Shown one piece after another: positions 23,912 through 33,298 of a DNA stretch of 45,918 nt. Both the position numbers and the translations under genes were made by a program. Below the pieces are notes generated by a model that was not told the DNA's origin, did not search any database, and saw only the letters and a list, made by a program, of their open reading frames with translations. Origin of the DNA: Streptomyces soli. Lineage in GTDB: Bacteria > Actinomycetota > Actinomycetes > Streptomycetales > Streptomycetaceae. Position 1 is the first letter of the stretch. Every line of letters starts with the position of its first letter. The DNA lies in assembly GCF_003999195.1 (NCBI RefSeq), contig NZ_RJVR01000247.1, positions 1 to 45,918 of the forward strand. Reading direction: 5' to 3'.

Positions 23912-26091
23912 CCGAAGGGACCGTGTCGCACATCAGCGACTGGTGGCATTCCCGGCGCCCAGCAGGCACTGCCGCGTATCTCATCGATCCCAGCGGATCC
24001 GCCGGGGCAACGGTCCTGCGCGAACTGCACAGCAGCATGAGCGACAGCGTCCTCGTTGACGCCTCCGGCCTCACCGCGGAGCAGGTGCACGAAGCCGCGC
24101 TGCACGCCCTTGGTGTCGACCTGTCCCCGGGCCGCCGGGACGAGTGGCGCGGCCGTCTGTACGACATGGCTGACGACCGTCTGCTCATCGTCATGAACAC
24201 GCATCGCGCAGGGTTGACCCGGCGTTCCTCCGAACCCGAGCACCTCATCTTGGGGACGGTCGAAGCGCTCGCCACCGGCAGAGTCGCGGTGCTCGCCCAT
24301 GTCATCCCGCGAGACCTGCCGGATCCGGACGACGAAGACGACGAGTACGACGATGACGAGCAGCACGAGAGCCGGGTCGTCTTCCAGCTTCCGGAACACG
24401 ACCGCACCAGCCGCACATCCGACCTCCCGGATTCCACGGCGCTGCGCGCGCTCGCGCTCGCGGAGCCGCGCGTCGTACCGACACTCGCGTGGGCCGAGCT
24501 GACAGCAGCTCTGAGCGGTGAACCGGCCTCCGTTGCCGAGCTCGATCGACTGGCCGCGGCCACGGCGGAACTTCTCCCGGGACCGGAAGGGGTGGCCTTC
24601 GCGGACGAAAGCCTCGCCGAAGCTCTGCGGCAGGACACGGACCCCGCAGATCTGAGGCGCGTCAACCGGCACATGACCGACTGGCTCTCGCGTCACGCTC
24701 CGGACTTCCGCCGTCCCACGGGATGGAGCCAGTCGGGCCCCGTGGGGCTGTACGCGGCGAGGGGGCTCCCCATGCACGCCGCTCAGGCGGGGACATTCGA
24801 GGAACTGCTCCGGCAGGGCGGCCACCTCGCGAACATCCCGCAGAAGGCGCTGCTCGACGCCGCCTACTGCGCGTTCGAGGGCAACATCCCCGGCAACTCG
24901 GCTGCCGCCGACGCCTTTTACCTCTGGCTCTACGGCGTCGTACCGCAGGAGCAGCCGGAATGGGCCTCCTGGCTGCAGTTGATGTCCACCACGAGGGGCG
25001 ACGATGATTTCGCCTCGGCCATTGCCGAGTCCGGCGTACATCTGCCGTGGAAGGCGGCCTGGACGCGCTGGCGGCCCCCGGGCGGCTACCATCTGCGCTT
25101 CCTCAGCCCGGGGCCGGTCGACGGACTGGCCGAAGTGCGCTGGCAAGGCCGGCCGGCCGTCGCCGGGCTCTACAGCTCCACCTCACGGGCCGCTGTCTGG
25201 GATGTGGCCACAGGGGAACTCCTCGCCGGTCCCTGGAACGGAAACGAGATCCCCGCCGAACATCGCGCCGGCCTCGCCTGGCCCGCGCCTCCCGGTACCG
25301 GTCCCGCCGCCCCTGAGACCTTCCGGGACCTGTGGCACGCCGTCCCCGACGCCCGAAGTGCTCACTTCACCCTCCTGCACAGCCCGCCGCTGCTCCTGGC
25401 CGACCGCGTCATCCTCGGCGGATCCGGTGGCCTCCTCGCCATCGACCCGGCGCCCGGCGCACCGTTCGAGGGCTTCACCTCCCCCAACGTTCCGCCACTG
25501 TCCGACCTGTACGCCGCCCCTGGCGAGATCACCCCGGTCGGTGCCCCCCCGCCCAGCCCCTCGGACCTCGCCGAGTTGTACGGAGCCGATGAAATCCGCG
25601 AGTTCGACGAGGACGAGATCCCCGAAGGGCTGACCGACGAGGCCACCCGCCGTACGCTCATCAACTTCGGTCTCCCGGACATGCGGGAAGGAGGAATGGG
25701 CATCTACCCCTGGGGAGACGACCAGCTTGAGGACGTCCTGACCGAGCTCCCCTGGCCGCCGGACATCGAGCGGCCCCAGGAGACCGGTCCCTTCTTCCAG
25801 ATCGGCCGATGGATGGGTGGCGCACTCGTCATCGACGGCGCCTCCGGACACGTACTCCGCATTCCCGCGGAACCGGGTGAGGACGAGCTTGCGGCACTTC
25901 CAGCCGCATTCAGTCTGGCAAACTTCCTCGCGATGGTGGCCCTCTGGATCACGGGCCTGCGCACCAAAGCGATCATCGAGGATCACAACGAAAGGTCGCT
26001 TCTTCCCCAGCACGTTCTTATCGCCCTGCTGCGCATCGATAAGAACGGAGTACTGGCCCGGGCCTGGGCCTACGCTCTCCACAACGGGTGA
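23908..26091 (+). CDS. immunity protein: degenerate P-loop region fused to SUKH-4 domain
   Basis: A 727-residue protein whose GTG overlaps the toxin stop (GTGA), the tight coupling typical of toxin-immunity pairs. The N-terminus has YLIDPSGSAGATVLREL, aligned with the Walker A-like loop of the gene at 16556-18523 and likewise lacking the Lys, and a Walker B-like DDRLLIVMN. The middle (about residues 270-390, GLYAARGLPMHAAQAG to HLPWKAAWTRW) is shared with that protein. Residues about 550-700 match SUKH-4: DLAELYGADEIREF, ETGPFFQIGRWMGGALVIDG, and a helical end. SUKH domains are known immunity modules against nuclease and deaminase toxins, so it should neutralise the preceding toxin, most likely its deaminase. 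Which toxin domain it binds is not known. Confidence 0.85.
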   Translation: MTEGTVSHISDWWHSRRPAGTAAYLIDPSGSAGATVLRELHSSMSDSVLVDASGLTAEQVHEAALHALGVDLSPGRRDEWRGRLYDMADDRLLIVMNTHRAGLTRRSSEPEHLILGTVEALATGRVAVLAHVIPRDLPDPDDEDDEYDDDEQHESRVVFQLPEHDRTSRTSDLPDSTALRALALAEPRVVPTLAWAELTAALSGEPASVAELDRLAAATAELLPGPEGVAFADESLAEALRQDTDPADLRRVNRHMTDWLSRHAPDFRRPTGWSQSGPVGLYAARGLPMHAAQAGTFEELLRQGGHLANIPQKALLDAAYCAFEGNIPGNSAAADAFYLWLYGVVPQEQPEWASWLQLMSTTRGDDDFASAIAESGVHLPWKAAWTRWRPPGGYHLRFLSPGPVDGLAEVRWQGRPAVAGLYSSTSRAAVWDVATGELLAGPWNGNEIPAEHRAGLAWPAPPGTGPAAPETFRDLWHAVPDARSAHFTLLHSPPLLLADRVILGGSGGLLAIDPAPGAPFEGFTSPNVPPLSDLYAAPGEITPVGAPPPSPSDLAELYGADEIREFDEDEIPEGLTDEATRRTLINFGLPDMREGGMGIYPWGDDQLEDVLTELPWPPDIERPQETGPFFQIGRWMGGALVIDGASGHVLRIPAEPGEDELAALPAAFSLANFLAMVALWITGLRTKAIIEDHNERSLLPQHVLIALLRIDKNGVLARAWAYALHNG

Positions 26092-26148
26092 GAGCGGGCA
26101 CCACTCAGCGGCACCGCAGAAGGGCAGTGCCGAGAAGGCGCCGCATAC

Positions 26149-26840
26149 GTGGAACAGGCCACCGCATCGGCGGAGGCGCTCACTGATTTTCCGCAGCTCC
26201 GTGCCCTCGCGGCCGCAGAACTGCGGCACGTTCCTCTGCCTGTCTGGGAACCGCTGGCCGGGGAGGACCTGCCGGATCCCGCAGACCTGCCTCCGTAACT
26301 CGTCGAGGTGCGCGAAGGCGATGGTGCCGCTCCCCAAGTGTCGTTCGTACCGACGGCTCGAAGTACGCGGCCCGACTCGCCGGACCCATCGCAGGCTGAA
26401 GGGCACAGCCGCATCGCCGCCGCCCTGCTGGCCCGGGCTGCCTGGTGCGAGGCGGGGCCACTGGAGCGTTACGCGGCCCGGACCCTTCCCGTGCATGCGG
26501 CGTTGGCGGGCACGCTGCCGCAACTGCTGGCCGATCCCGAGACAGTCGCCCATGTGGGCCGTGAGGCGCTGTTGCAGGGACTGGCGCTGGCGTGGCCCGA
26601 TGGCGTGCCGCTGGGCGGTGTGGCTGCCGACGCCCACTACCTGGAGGAAGAAGGCGTCGAACCGGACTCGCAGGGCGAGTGGCTCGCCTGGCTGCACTGG
26701 GCAGCGGTCAATCGTGGCCAAAGGGACTGGGCCCACCGCCTTCTGGAGTCGGGCGTATCCGTGCCCTGGCATACCACCTGGTCCCGGCGACGCCCGTACG
26801 GCGCCTTCGGTCCATACCCAGGGCAGACCGGCGCGCTCAT
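26149..26840 (+). pseudogene. decayed copy of the P-loop/SUKH-4 immunity gene
   Basis: A single reading frame here matches the central part of the preceding immunity protein: DFPQLRALAAAELRHVPLPVW corresponds to its DSTALRALALAEPR region, and AARTLPVHAALAGTLPQLL, GEWLAWLHWAAVN, SGVSVPWHTTWSRRRPYG correspond to residues about 275-395. A TAA at 26296-26298 interrupts the frame, and translation could only restart at GTG 26308. The N-terminal P-loop part is missing, the match ends near 26830, and no SUKH-4 domain follows. The fragment is even in frame with the intact gene's stop, 57 bases upstream. It is a remnant of a duplicated immunity gene, as expected in toxin-immunity arrays. Confidence 0.75.
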
Positions 26841-27003
26841 CGCCGTGGGGGTCGTCCGCGAGCCGTTCCGCACAGGCTGCGAGCGTCGCCGCGCGATCGC
26901 AGTAGGGGTGGTCGCTGACGATGGAGCGGAGGTCGGCGGCCAGCTGGACGTCGTCGGGGTCCGGCTGGAGCGCGGTGTCGGATGCGGGATTGATCATGAT
27001 CAT
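26840..27003 (-). pseudogene. 5' stub of an unidentified divergent gene
   Basis: Reading leftward from the ATG at 27003, about 55 codons (MIMINPASDTALQPDPDDVQ, then LAADLRSIVSD and ATLAACAERLADD) have the near-complete G/C third-position bias of true coding DNA. Beyond about 26840 the bias switches to the plus-strand pseudogene frame. I read this as the beginning of a gene divergent from the TerD gene whose remainder was lost at the junction. The left boundary is approximate and the family is not recognised. Confidence 0.45.
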
Positions 27004-27110
27004 GAGTACGTCCGGGGGTTCCGGCGGTTCCCTTGTGACCCGCTGCTGCGCGCGGAGGGAACGGCGGGGAGGATAGGCGGGCAGGGACGACGCCTACAGG
27101 GGATGCGCTG

Positions 27111-28403
27111 ATGCTGATTCAGAAGGGCATGAATGTGCCGGTGCCCGCGCCGGTGGTGCGGGTGGAGCTGGGCTGGGGGACGGGCCCTGGGGTGCCGGAT
27201 GCGGATGCGTCGGCGCTGTTGCTGGTGGGCGGGAAGGTGCGGTCGGACGCGGACTTCGTGTTCTACAACCAGCCGGTGGATGCCTCAGGGGCCGTACGGC
27301 ACGAGGGCAAGACGCAGGCGGCCGACGGGGTCACGGACGTGCTGACCGTCGATCTCGGTCGCGTGGACCGCGCCGTGGAGACGGTGGTGCTGGCGGCGTC
27401 GGCGGACGGCGGGAGCTTCGGGCAGGTGCCGGGGCTGCATGTACGGGTCGTGGACACGGCCAGCGGCGCGGAGATCGCCCGGTTCGAGAGCGCGGACGCG
27501 ACGGTGGAGACGGCGTTCGTGCTGGGGGAGCTGTACCGCCGGCAGGGGGCGTGGAAGTTCCGGGCCGTGGGCCAGGGGTACGAGAGCGGGCTGGCCGGCC
27601 TCGCGACGGACTTCGGCATCTCCGTAAACGACGAGCCCCCGGCTTCCCCGGCCGCCGTCGCACCGCCGATGCCGATGGCTCCGCCGCCCGTACCGCCCAT
27701 GCCCGCCGCTCCGCCCGCGGCGCCGCCCCCGCCCGTCAGCCTCAGCAAGATCACGCTGACCAAGCAGGCCCCGGCCGTCTCCCTCACCAAGCAGGGCGGC
27801 ACCTCGGGCGCCATGCGGGTCAACCTCAACTGGCAGCTCGCCCAAGCGCCTTCCGCAGGCGGCGGAAGCGCAGGCGGCTGGATGCGCAAGCTCGCCAAGG
27901 CGGGCTCGGCGGGGGTGGCGCCCCCGCCGACCGACCTCGACCTGTGCGCCCTGTGGGAGCTGAACAACGGCAGCAAGGGCATCGTCCAGGCCGTGGGCGG
28001 CAACTTCGGCAACCTGCACCAGGTGCCGTACATCCACCTCGACGGCGACGACCGCACCGGCGCGCTCGCGACCGGCGAGAACCTCACCATCAACCTCGAC
28101 CACGCCGCCGAGTTCCGCCGGATCCTGATCTTCGTCATCATCTACCAGGGCGCCGGCAGCTTCGCCGGCCTGCACGCCACCGTCACCCTCCAGCCCCAGT
28201 ACGGCGCGCCCATCGACTTCTCGCTCGACGAGCACAACGCGCCCTCGCGGGTCTGCGCCCTGGCGCTGATCACCAACCAGAACGGCGAGCTGGTCGTCCA
28301 GCGCGAGTCCCGCTACCTGCCGCCGCAGGCGGGCGTCAGCATGCAGCAGGCCGCGGACTTCGCGTACGGCTGGGGCCTGCAGTGGCACCCGGCACGGAAG
28401 TAG
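27111..28403 (+). CDS. TerD-family protein with two TerD-like domains
   Basis: A 430-residue protein starting [14 protein letters not shown]. The first domain (about residues 1-175) shows TerD features: [25 protein letters not shown] pattern, then FVFYNQP and [18 protein letters not shown], and [20 protein letters not shown] Pro/Ala-rich linker (about 180-215) leads to a second, diverged domain (about 225-425) with [39 protein letters not shown] and [19 protein letters not shown]. TerD domains bind calcium and occur in tellurite/stress-response systems thought to work at the inner membrane; the acidic DADFVF and DGDD stretches fit. No other ter genes are nearby. The start codon shares one base with the open frame upstream. 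Confidence 0.9.
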   Translation: MLIQKGMNVPVPAPVVRVELGWGTGPGVPDADASALLLVGGKVRSDADFVFYNQPVDASGAVRHEGKTQAADGVTDVLTVDLGRVDRAVETVVLAASADGGSFGQVPGLHVRVVDTASGAEIARFESADATVETAFVLGELYRRQGAWKFRAVGQGYESGLAGLATDFGISVNDEPPASPAAVAPPMPMAPPPVPPMPAAPPAAPPPPVSLSKITLTKQAPAVSLTKQGGTSGAMRVNLNWQLAQAPSAGGGSAGGWMRKLAKAGSAGVAPPPTDLDLCALWELNNGSKGIVQAVGGNFGNLHQVPYIHLDGDDRTGALATGENLTINLDHAAEFRRILIFVIIYQGAGSFAGLHATVTLQPQYGAPIDFSLDEHNAPSRVCALALITNQNGELVVQRESRYLPPQAGVSMQQAADFAYGWGLQWHPARK

Positions 28404-28413
28404 GCAGGTCCGC

Positions 28414-28509
28414 TCAGCGCGACTTCCGCACCTCTTCGCGGATCTTCTTGGACGTGGCCGCGAAGCCGGTCTGCATCATGTCCAGCGGCTGGAAGCCCTT
28501 CCCCTCCGG
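28414..28509 (-). pseudogene. 3' stub of an unidentified gene
   Basis: A minus-strand frame ending at TGA 28416-28414 encodes PEGKGFQPLDMMQTGFAATS followed by KKIREEVRKSR, with almost pure G/C third positions, as in a genuine gene end. An in-frame stop at 28512-28510 cuts it off upstream, and no start is present. It is most simply the surviving C-terminus of a gene whose remainder was deleted. It lies 10 bases from the TerD stop, convergently. Family unknown. Confidence 0.5.
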
Positions 28510-28523
28510 TCACTGCACTCCCC

Positions 28524-28994
28524 GTGTGGTCGATCACCGTTTCGCCTCGTGCCGATGACGCCGATCGACACGACCTCGTCCGATCCGACGTGCGCGTCGC
28601 CCTGCCGGTGTTCGAGCTCGCGGCGGCCGGGCTGGATAACGAGGCGGACCGCATCGAACGTACGAGTACGGAACCGGCCGGCACCGAAGCGGACGACACG
28701 ACGGCCGTCGACCACACCCAGCTCATCACGCAGATCGCGTTCGCCGCGAACGCGCTGAGCCAGATAGGCGCGCAGCTCGGCGTCAGCTTCGGCGGCGCCG
28801 CCGGGAAGCGGCAGTGCGCCGCCCGCACCTCCGCCCCGACCGGGCCACTGCCCGCCGCCGAGGGCTCGCAGCTCCCGAACGGCGTCATCGGCATCCCCGT
28901 CGCGCAGGCCCCGAAGAAGGACAAGCCGAGCGGCGGCCTCGGCGTCGCCGCAGGCGTACGCACCCCGGCCTCCGAGTACGGCGCCTTCGGCTGA
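28524..28994 (+). CDS. uncharacterised protein, possibly 5'-truncated
   Basis: A 156-residue frame (from GTG 28524) with strong coding bias. It reads DVRVALPVFELAAAGLDNEA, later TQLITQIAFAANALSQIGAQ, and ends ASEYGAFG. The middle is amphipathic and helix-like. No ribosome site precedes the GTG and the sequence immediately upstream belongs to a broken minus-strand gene, so the original 5' end may be lost or the true start may be internal. The family is not recognised. A bidirectional hairpin separates it from convergent eccC. Confidence 0.5.
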   Translation: MWSITVSPRADDADRHDLVRSDVRVALPVFELAAAGLDNEADRIERTSTEPAGTEADDTTAVDHTQLITQIAFAANALSQIGAQLGVSFGGAAGKRQCAARTSAPTGPLPAAEGSQLPNGVIGIPVAQAPKKDKPSGGLGVAAGVRTPASEYGAFG

Positions 28995-29033
28995 GGCGTT
29001 CAGGCGCTCAGGCGTTCAGACCGCAAACGACAG

Positions 29034-29065
29034 CGGCGGTGCCCCCGAACCGGGGAGCACCGCCG
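29034..29065. terminator. bidirectional hairpin between the 28524 gene and eccC
   Basis: CGGCGGTGC (29034-29042) pairs with GCACCGCCG (29057-29065), and inside it CCCC pairs with GGGG past one bulged A. It sits between two convergent stops (28994 and 29093), so it can serve both. Confidence 0.75.
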
Positions 29066-29092
29066 CCGTCGTACGAGCGCGCGGACGAACCG

Positions 29093-32000
29093 TCAGTTCG
29101 TCGGCAGCCAGCCGGTCTGCACCAGCTGCGCACCCTTCTTCCGGGTCACGAACTGCCCACGACCCTGCGGCAGTCGGGCCGCCTTCGTGCTGCCGACCAG
29201 CGGCCCTTCCTGCGGATCGCCGGACATGATGAGCGCCTGCGCACCGAGCTCCTTCATACGCTGCATGAAGGGCTCGAACGAGGCCCGCGACGCGCCCTGG
29301 GAGCTGCGCGCCAGGATGACGCGCAGACCGAGGTCGCGGGCGAAGGGCAGGTACTCCAGCAGCGACTGGAGCGGGTTGCCGCTGCTGGTGGCGACCAGGT
29401 CGTAGTCGTCGACGATGACGAAGGCGTCCGGGAGGTCGTACCAGGAGCGGTTGCGCAGCTGGTCCGGCGTGACGTCCGGGCCCGGCATACGGCGGCCCAT
29501 GGACCCGGCGAGGCCGGTGATGACCTCCTGCAGCGAGGGAGCGGCCGCGCAGTACTTGTACAGGTGACTGTCGGGGATCTCGCCGAGCAGCGCGCGCCGG
29601 TAGTCGGAGACGACGAACAGCGCCTTGTCGCTCGGGTACCGCTCCGCGATCTGCTTGGACAGCAGCCGCAGCACCGACGACTTACCGGACTCACTCTCGC
29701 CGTAGATGATGAACAGCGGGTCGGTCTCGAAGTCGATGAACGCGGGCTGCAGCGTGGTCTCGTCGACGCCGAAGGCGACACCGCGCTCCGGGTAGTCGTT
29801 GCCCTTGGGCAGCTCGCCGACGAGCAGCCGGGTCGGCAGCATCCGGACCGGCGGGGCCGGGGGGCCCTGCCAGTGCTCGGCGACGGTCGAGACGAGGTGC
29901 GCCATGCCGTCGCCGAGGGAGTCGGCGTCGCTGACGCCGTCCAGGCGCGGCAGGCCGCCGAGGAAGTTGAGCTTGTCGGGGGACAGGCCGCGACCGGGCA
30001 CGCCGGCCGGGACGGCCTCGGCCTTCTTGCGGTCGAACTCGGACTCCATGGAGTCGCCGAGGCGCAGCTCGACGCGGTTGAGGAGCTGGTCGCGCAGGGC
30101 GGGCCGGACCTCGGTGTAGCGGGAGGCGCCGAGCACCAGGTGGATGCCGAAGCCGAGACCGCGCGCGGCGATGTCGAGGATCACCGGGTCGAGCATCTCG
30201 TAGTCGGTCTTGAAGGTGCCCCAGCCGTCGATGACGAGGAAGACATCGCCCCAGGCCTGGTCGGGGTAGGCCCCAGCCGCCCGGCGCTGGCGGTAGGTGT
30301 TGATGGAGTCGATGTTGTTCGCCCGGAAGAACTCCTCGCGGGCGTTCAGGATCCCGGTGACCTCGGCGACCGTACGGCGGATCTTCTCCGCGTCCAGCCG
30401 GGACGCGACCCCGCCGACGTGCGGCAGGCCCTCGAAGGCCAGCATGCCGCCACCGCCGAAGTCGAGGCAGTAGAACTGCACTTCGACCGGGGTGTGGGTG
30501 AGGGCGAAGCCCGCGATCATCGTACGCAGCAGCGTCGACTTGCCGGACTGCGGACCGCCGACCACCAGACCGTGACCGGCCGAGCCGGAGAAGTCCAGGT
30601 ACATGACGTCGCGGCGCTGCTCGAAGGGCTTGTCGACGATCGCGACCGGCACCACCAGCTTGCCCAGCAGCGGGTACTCGGGCGCGTGCGCGCCGCGCTC
30701 CGGGGTGGCGGCCAGCGCCGGGAGCAACTGGTTGACGGTCGGCGACTCGTCCAGCGGCGGCAGCCACACCTGGTGGGCCGGCGGGCCCTGGCCCTGCATG
30801 CGCTGCACGATGACGTCGAGCACGGTGTCCGCGAGCGCGTCGTCGGTCTGCGGTGCCTCCGGCTCGTAGTCCGCCGGCTCCTCGATCATCCGCATCTCGA
30901 CCGGCGCCGCCGTGAAGGGCACCGGCAGCCGGTCGAGCCGTCCGCCGCCACTGCGCCCGCCGCCACCGCCGGGACGGTAGGCGCCGGAGACGTACGCGGC
31001 CTTGAACTGCACCATCGTCTCGGTGTCGTACTTGAGGATGCCGGAACCCGGGACGTTCGGCAGGTGGTACGCGTCCGGGACGCCGATCGCCGTACGCGAC
31101 TCGGCGGCGGAGAAGGTGCGCAGACCCAGCCGGTAGGACAGGAAGGTGTCCAGGCCGCGCAGCTTGCCCTCCTCCAGGCGCTGCGAGGCGAGCAGCATGT
31201 GCACACCCATGGACCGGCCGATGCGGCCGATCTGGATGAACATGTCGATGAAGTCGGGCCGTGCGGTGAGCAGTTCGCTGAACTCGTCGAGGACCATCAC
31301 CAGCGAGGGCAGCGGCTCCAGCGCCGCACCCGCCGCACGCGCCTTCTCATAGTCGGTGATGTTGGCGTAGTTGCCCGCCGTACGCAGCAGCTCCTGGCGG
31401 CGTTGCAACTCACCGGTGATCGAGTCGCGCATACGGTCGACCATGGTGAGGTCGTCCGCGAGGTTGGTGATGACGGCGGCGACGTGCGGCATCTCCGACA
31501 TGCCGGCGAAGGTCGCGCCGCCCTTGAAGTCCGCGAGGATGAAGTTGAGCGTCTCCGAGGAGTGCGTCACCGCCAGCGCGAGCACCAGCGTACGAAGCAC
31601 CTCGGACTTACCGGAACCGGTGGCGCCGACACACAGGCCGTGCGGGCCCATGCCGGCCTGCGAGGCCTCCTTGATGTCGAGCATGACTGGCTGGCCGTCC
31701 TTGTCGACACCGATCGGCACCCGAAGCCGCTCGGGCAGCGACCGGGGCCGCCAGGTGCGGGAGACGTCCACCGCGCCGGCGTCACCGATGCCCATCAGGT
31801 CGGTGAAGTCCAGGTTGCCCAGCAGCGGGTCGTCGCCGTCGGCCGAGCCCATCCGCAGCGGCGCGAGCTGACGGGCCAGCGCCTCGGCCTCCGCGACCGA
31901 CAGCACGTCGGGCACGCCGGTGTAGACCGCGCCGCTCGCCGACTCCAGGCGCAGCCGGCCCGGGTAGACCTCGACCGCGAGGCTGCTGCGCATCTCGTCC

Positions 32001-33037
32001 AGGTCGCCGGGGACGACCTCCAGGATCGTGACGCCCTGCAGTCCCTCCGCGCCGGCGATGACCGAGTCCTCCGGCACACCGCCACCGTCGAGCACGATCA
32101 CCAGGTGCGGTACGTCCAGCACCGGCGGGGCCTGCGTGTTGAAGCGGCCGCGCCCGTCCAGGATGTCCGCCAGCAGCTCCTCGACCTCCATGAGGTCGCC
32201 GACGATCAGCCGTCGCGTACCGGCGCCGTCATGCGTCGTGTCCTGCGCGTGCGGCAGCCACTTGGCCCACTCCCACTCCGGCAGCGCGCCCGGGGCCGCG
32301 ACGACGGCGACCATCAGGTCCTCGGGGGAGTGCAGGCTGACCAGTTGGGCGATCATGGCGCGCGAAGCGCCGTACACCGTCTCCGGGTCACCGGAGACCG
32401 TCAGATGGTAGAAGGCGCGCAGCGACACTGCGAGCGGCAGGTTCTCGATGGAACCGTGCGAAGTGAGGAACTGCTTCATCGCGTGCGCGGTCAGCGGCTC
32501 CAGCTCTTCGAGCGGCGCGGTTTCCGGGGCCGCGAGAGGCGTTGCCAATTGCTGCGGGCCGAGCCCGAGACGAACCTGCGCGAAATCTCCATCGGTCGCC
32601 CGTCGTTCCCACACGCGCCGGCCTTCGGCCACGATCGACCACAGCTGATCGGGGCTGGGATGCAGGAAGAATTGCGCGTCGCGCTGCTTCCGCGCGGTAC
32701 GCCGCACCTGACGCCGGGTCTGCGACAAATACTTGAGATAATCGGTGCGTTCCTGGGCCATCTGCCCGGAGGGCCCCTGCCGCGCCTTGATGATCTGGGC
32801 GATCGCCATCGCCAGTGTCGAAGCGACCATCAGGCCGCCCATGATCTTCATGAACGGCTGTCCGCCGATGAAGAAGAACGCCGCTGAACTGCCCATACCC
32901 AGCATGGGCAGTAGGTTCATCAGCAGGCCCTGGTCCTCCTGGCGCGGCAACTCCGGCGGCGGTTCGAGGCGTACCTCCTCACCGCTGACATCGGGCGGCA
33001 GAGCCCGAGGCGGGCGCTTGACGATGACAACGCTCAC
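29093..33037 (-). CDS. eccC: type VII secretion motor ATPase EccC (FtsK/SpoIIIE type)
   Basis: A 1314-residue single-chain EccC. Two transmembrane segments (about residues 35-85, LLPMLGMGSSAAFFFIGG and IMGGLMVASTLAMAIAQI) are followed by a basic linker and three ATPase modules. Module 1 has GATGSGKSEVLRTLV (near 475) with VMVLDEFSELL; module 2 has GGPQSGKSTLLRTMI (near 829) with VFLVIDGWGTF; module 3 has GESESGKSSVLRLLS (near 1115) with AFVIVDDYDLV. All three P-loops keep Lys, but modules 2 and 3 lack the Walker B Glu. EccC recognises WXG100 substrates through its last module and drives their export. Mycobacteria often split it into EccCa and EccCb; here it is fused, as in Streptomyces and Firmicutes. 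It is divergent from eccD. Confidence 0.97.
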   Translation of the reverse strand: MSVVIVKRPPRALPPDVSGEEVRLEPPPELPRQEDQGLLMNLLPMLGMGSSAAFFFIGGQPFMKIMGGLMVASTLAMAIAQIIKARQGPSGQMAQERTDYLKYLSQTRRQVRRTARKQRDAQFFLHPSPDQLWSIVAEGRRVWERRATDGDFAQVRLGLGPQQLATPLAAPETAPLEELEPLTAHAMKQFLTSHGSIENLPLAVSLRAFYHLTVSGDPETVYGASRAMIAQLVSLHSPEDLMVAVVAAPGALPEWEWAKWLPHAQDTTHDGAGTRRLIVGDLMEVEELLADILDGRGRFNTQAPPVLDVPHLVIVLDGGGVPEDSVIAGAEGLQGVTILEVVPGDLDEMRSSLAVEVYPGRLRLESASGAVYTGVPDVLSVAEAEALARQLAPLRMGSADGDDPLLGNLDFTDLMGIGDAGAVDVSRTWRPRSLPERLRVPIGVDKDGQPVMLDIKEASQAGMGPHGLCVGATGSGKSEVLRTLVLALAVTHSSETLNFILADFKGGATFAGMSEMPHVAAVITNLADDLTMVDRMRDSITGELQRRQELLRTAGNYANITDYEKARAAGAALEPLPSLVMVLDEFSELLTARPDFIDMFIQIGRIGRSMGVHMLLASQRLEEGKLRGLDTFLSYRLGLRTFSAAESRTAIGVPDAYHLPNVPGSGILKYDTETMVQFKAAYVSGAYRPGGGGGRSGGGRLDRLPVPFTAAPVEMRMIEEPADYEPEAPQTDDALADTVLDVIVQRMQGQGPPAHQVWLPPLDESPTVNQLLPALAATPERGAHAPEYPLLGKLVVPVAIVDKPFEQRRDVMYLDFSGSAGHGLVVGGPQSGKSTLLRTMIAGFALTHTPVEVQFYCLDFGGGGMLAFEGLPHVGGVASRLDAEKIRRTVAEVTGILNAREEFFRANNIDSINTYRQRRAAGAYPDQAWGDVFLVIDGWGTFKTDYEMLDPVILDIAARGLGFGIHLVLGASRYTEVRPALRDQLLNRVELRLGDSMESEFDRKKAEAVPAGVPGRGLSPDKLNFLGGLPRLDGVSDADSLGDGMAHLVSTVAEHWQGPPAPPVRMLPTRLLVGELPKGNDYPERGVAFGVDETTLQPAFIDFETDPLFIIYGESESGKSSVLRLLSKQIAERYPSDKALFVVSDYRRALLGEIPDSHLYKYCAAAPSLQEVITGLAGSMGRRMPGPDVTPDQLRNRSWYDLPDAFVIVDDYDLVATSSGNPLQSLLEYLPFARDLGLRVILARSSQGASRASFEPFMQRMKELGAQALIMSGDPQEGPLVGSTKAARLPQGRGQFVTRKKGAQLVQTGWLPTN

Positions 33038-33298
33038 CGAGGCACCAGTCCTTCACGCAGATCGCAGAGAATAGGACCGCCCCCGTTTATTGACGGTCCC
33101 CCCGGCCAATTCACTTGCCGTTGGCGCTGGCGACGATCCTACTGACAGGCGTCAACCCGAGGGCCGGGTGGGGCAAGTGAGAAACCAGCGGTACGCTAAC
33201 GCACCGCCGCCACACGGCCGTACGGGCCCGAGGGGGCGGCCAGGGCCACTGACAGGCCCCAACCAACCCACCACACCGGACGACGGGGGAAACGCCAG
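33038..33298. promoter_or_regulatory. divergent eccC/eccD intergenic region
   Basis: 261 non-coding bases must hold promoters for both core genes. A TACGCT -10-like hexamer is at 33192-33197 on the plus strand and TAGGAT at 33141-33136 on the minus strand, each without a convincing -35. The eccD ribosome site GGGGGA is at 33285-33290. Confidence 0.35.

Noticed and set aside
29400..32100. Possible intein or frameshift in eccC given its great length
   Set aside because: Three complete ATPase modules account for the full length and all P-loops are in one frame; no intein blocks are present.
28814..32887. A 1357-codon open frame on the plus strand opposite eccC
   Set aside because: It mirrors the eccC gene and arises from the high GC3 of the real strand; its product is Arg/Gly/Val-rich without motifs, while the minus strand encodes a textbook EccC.
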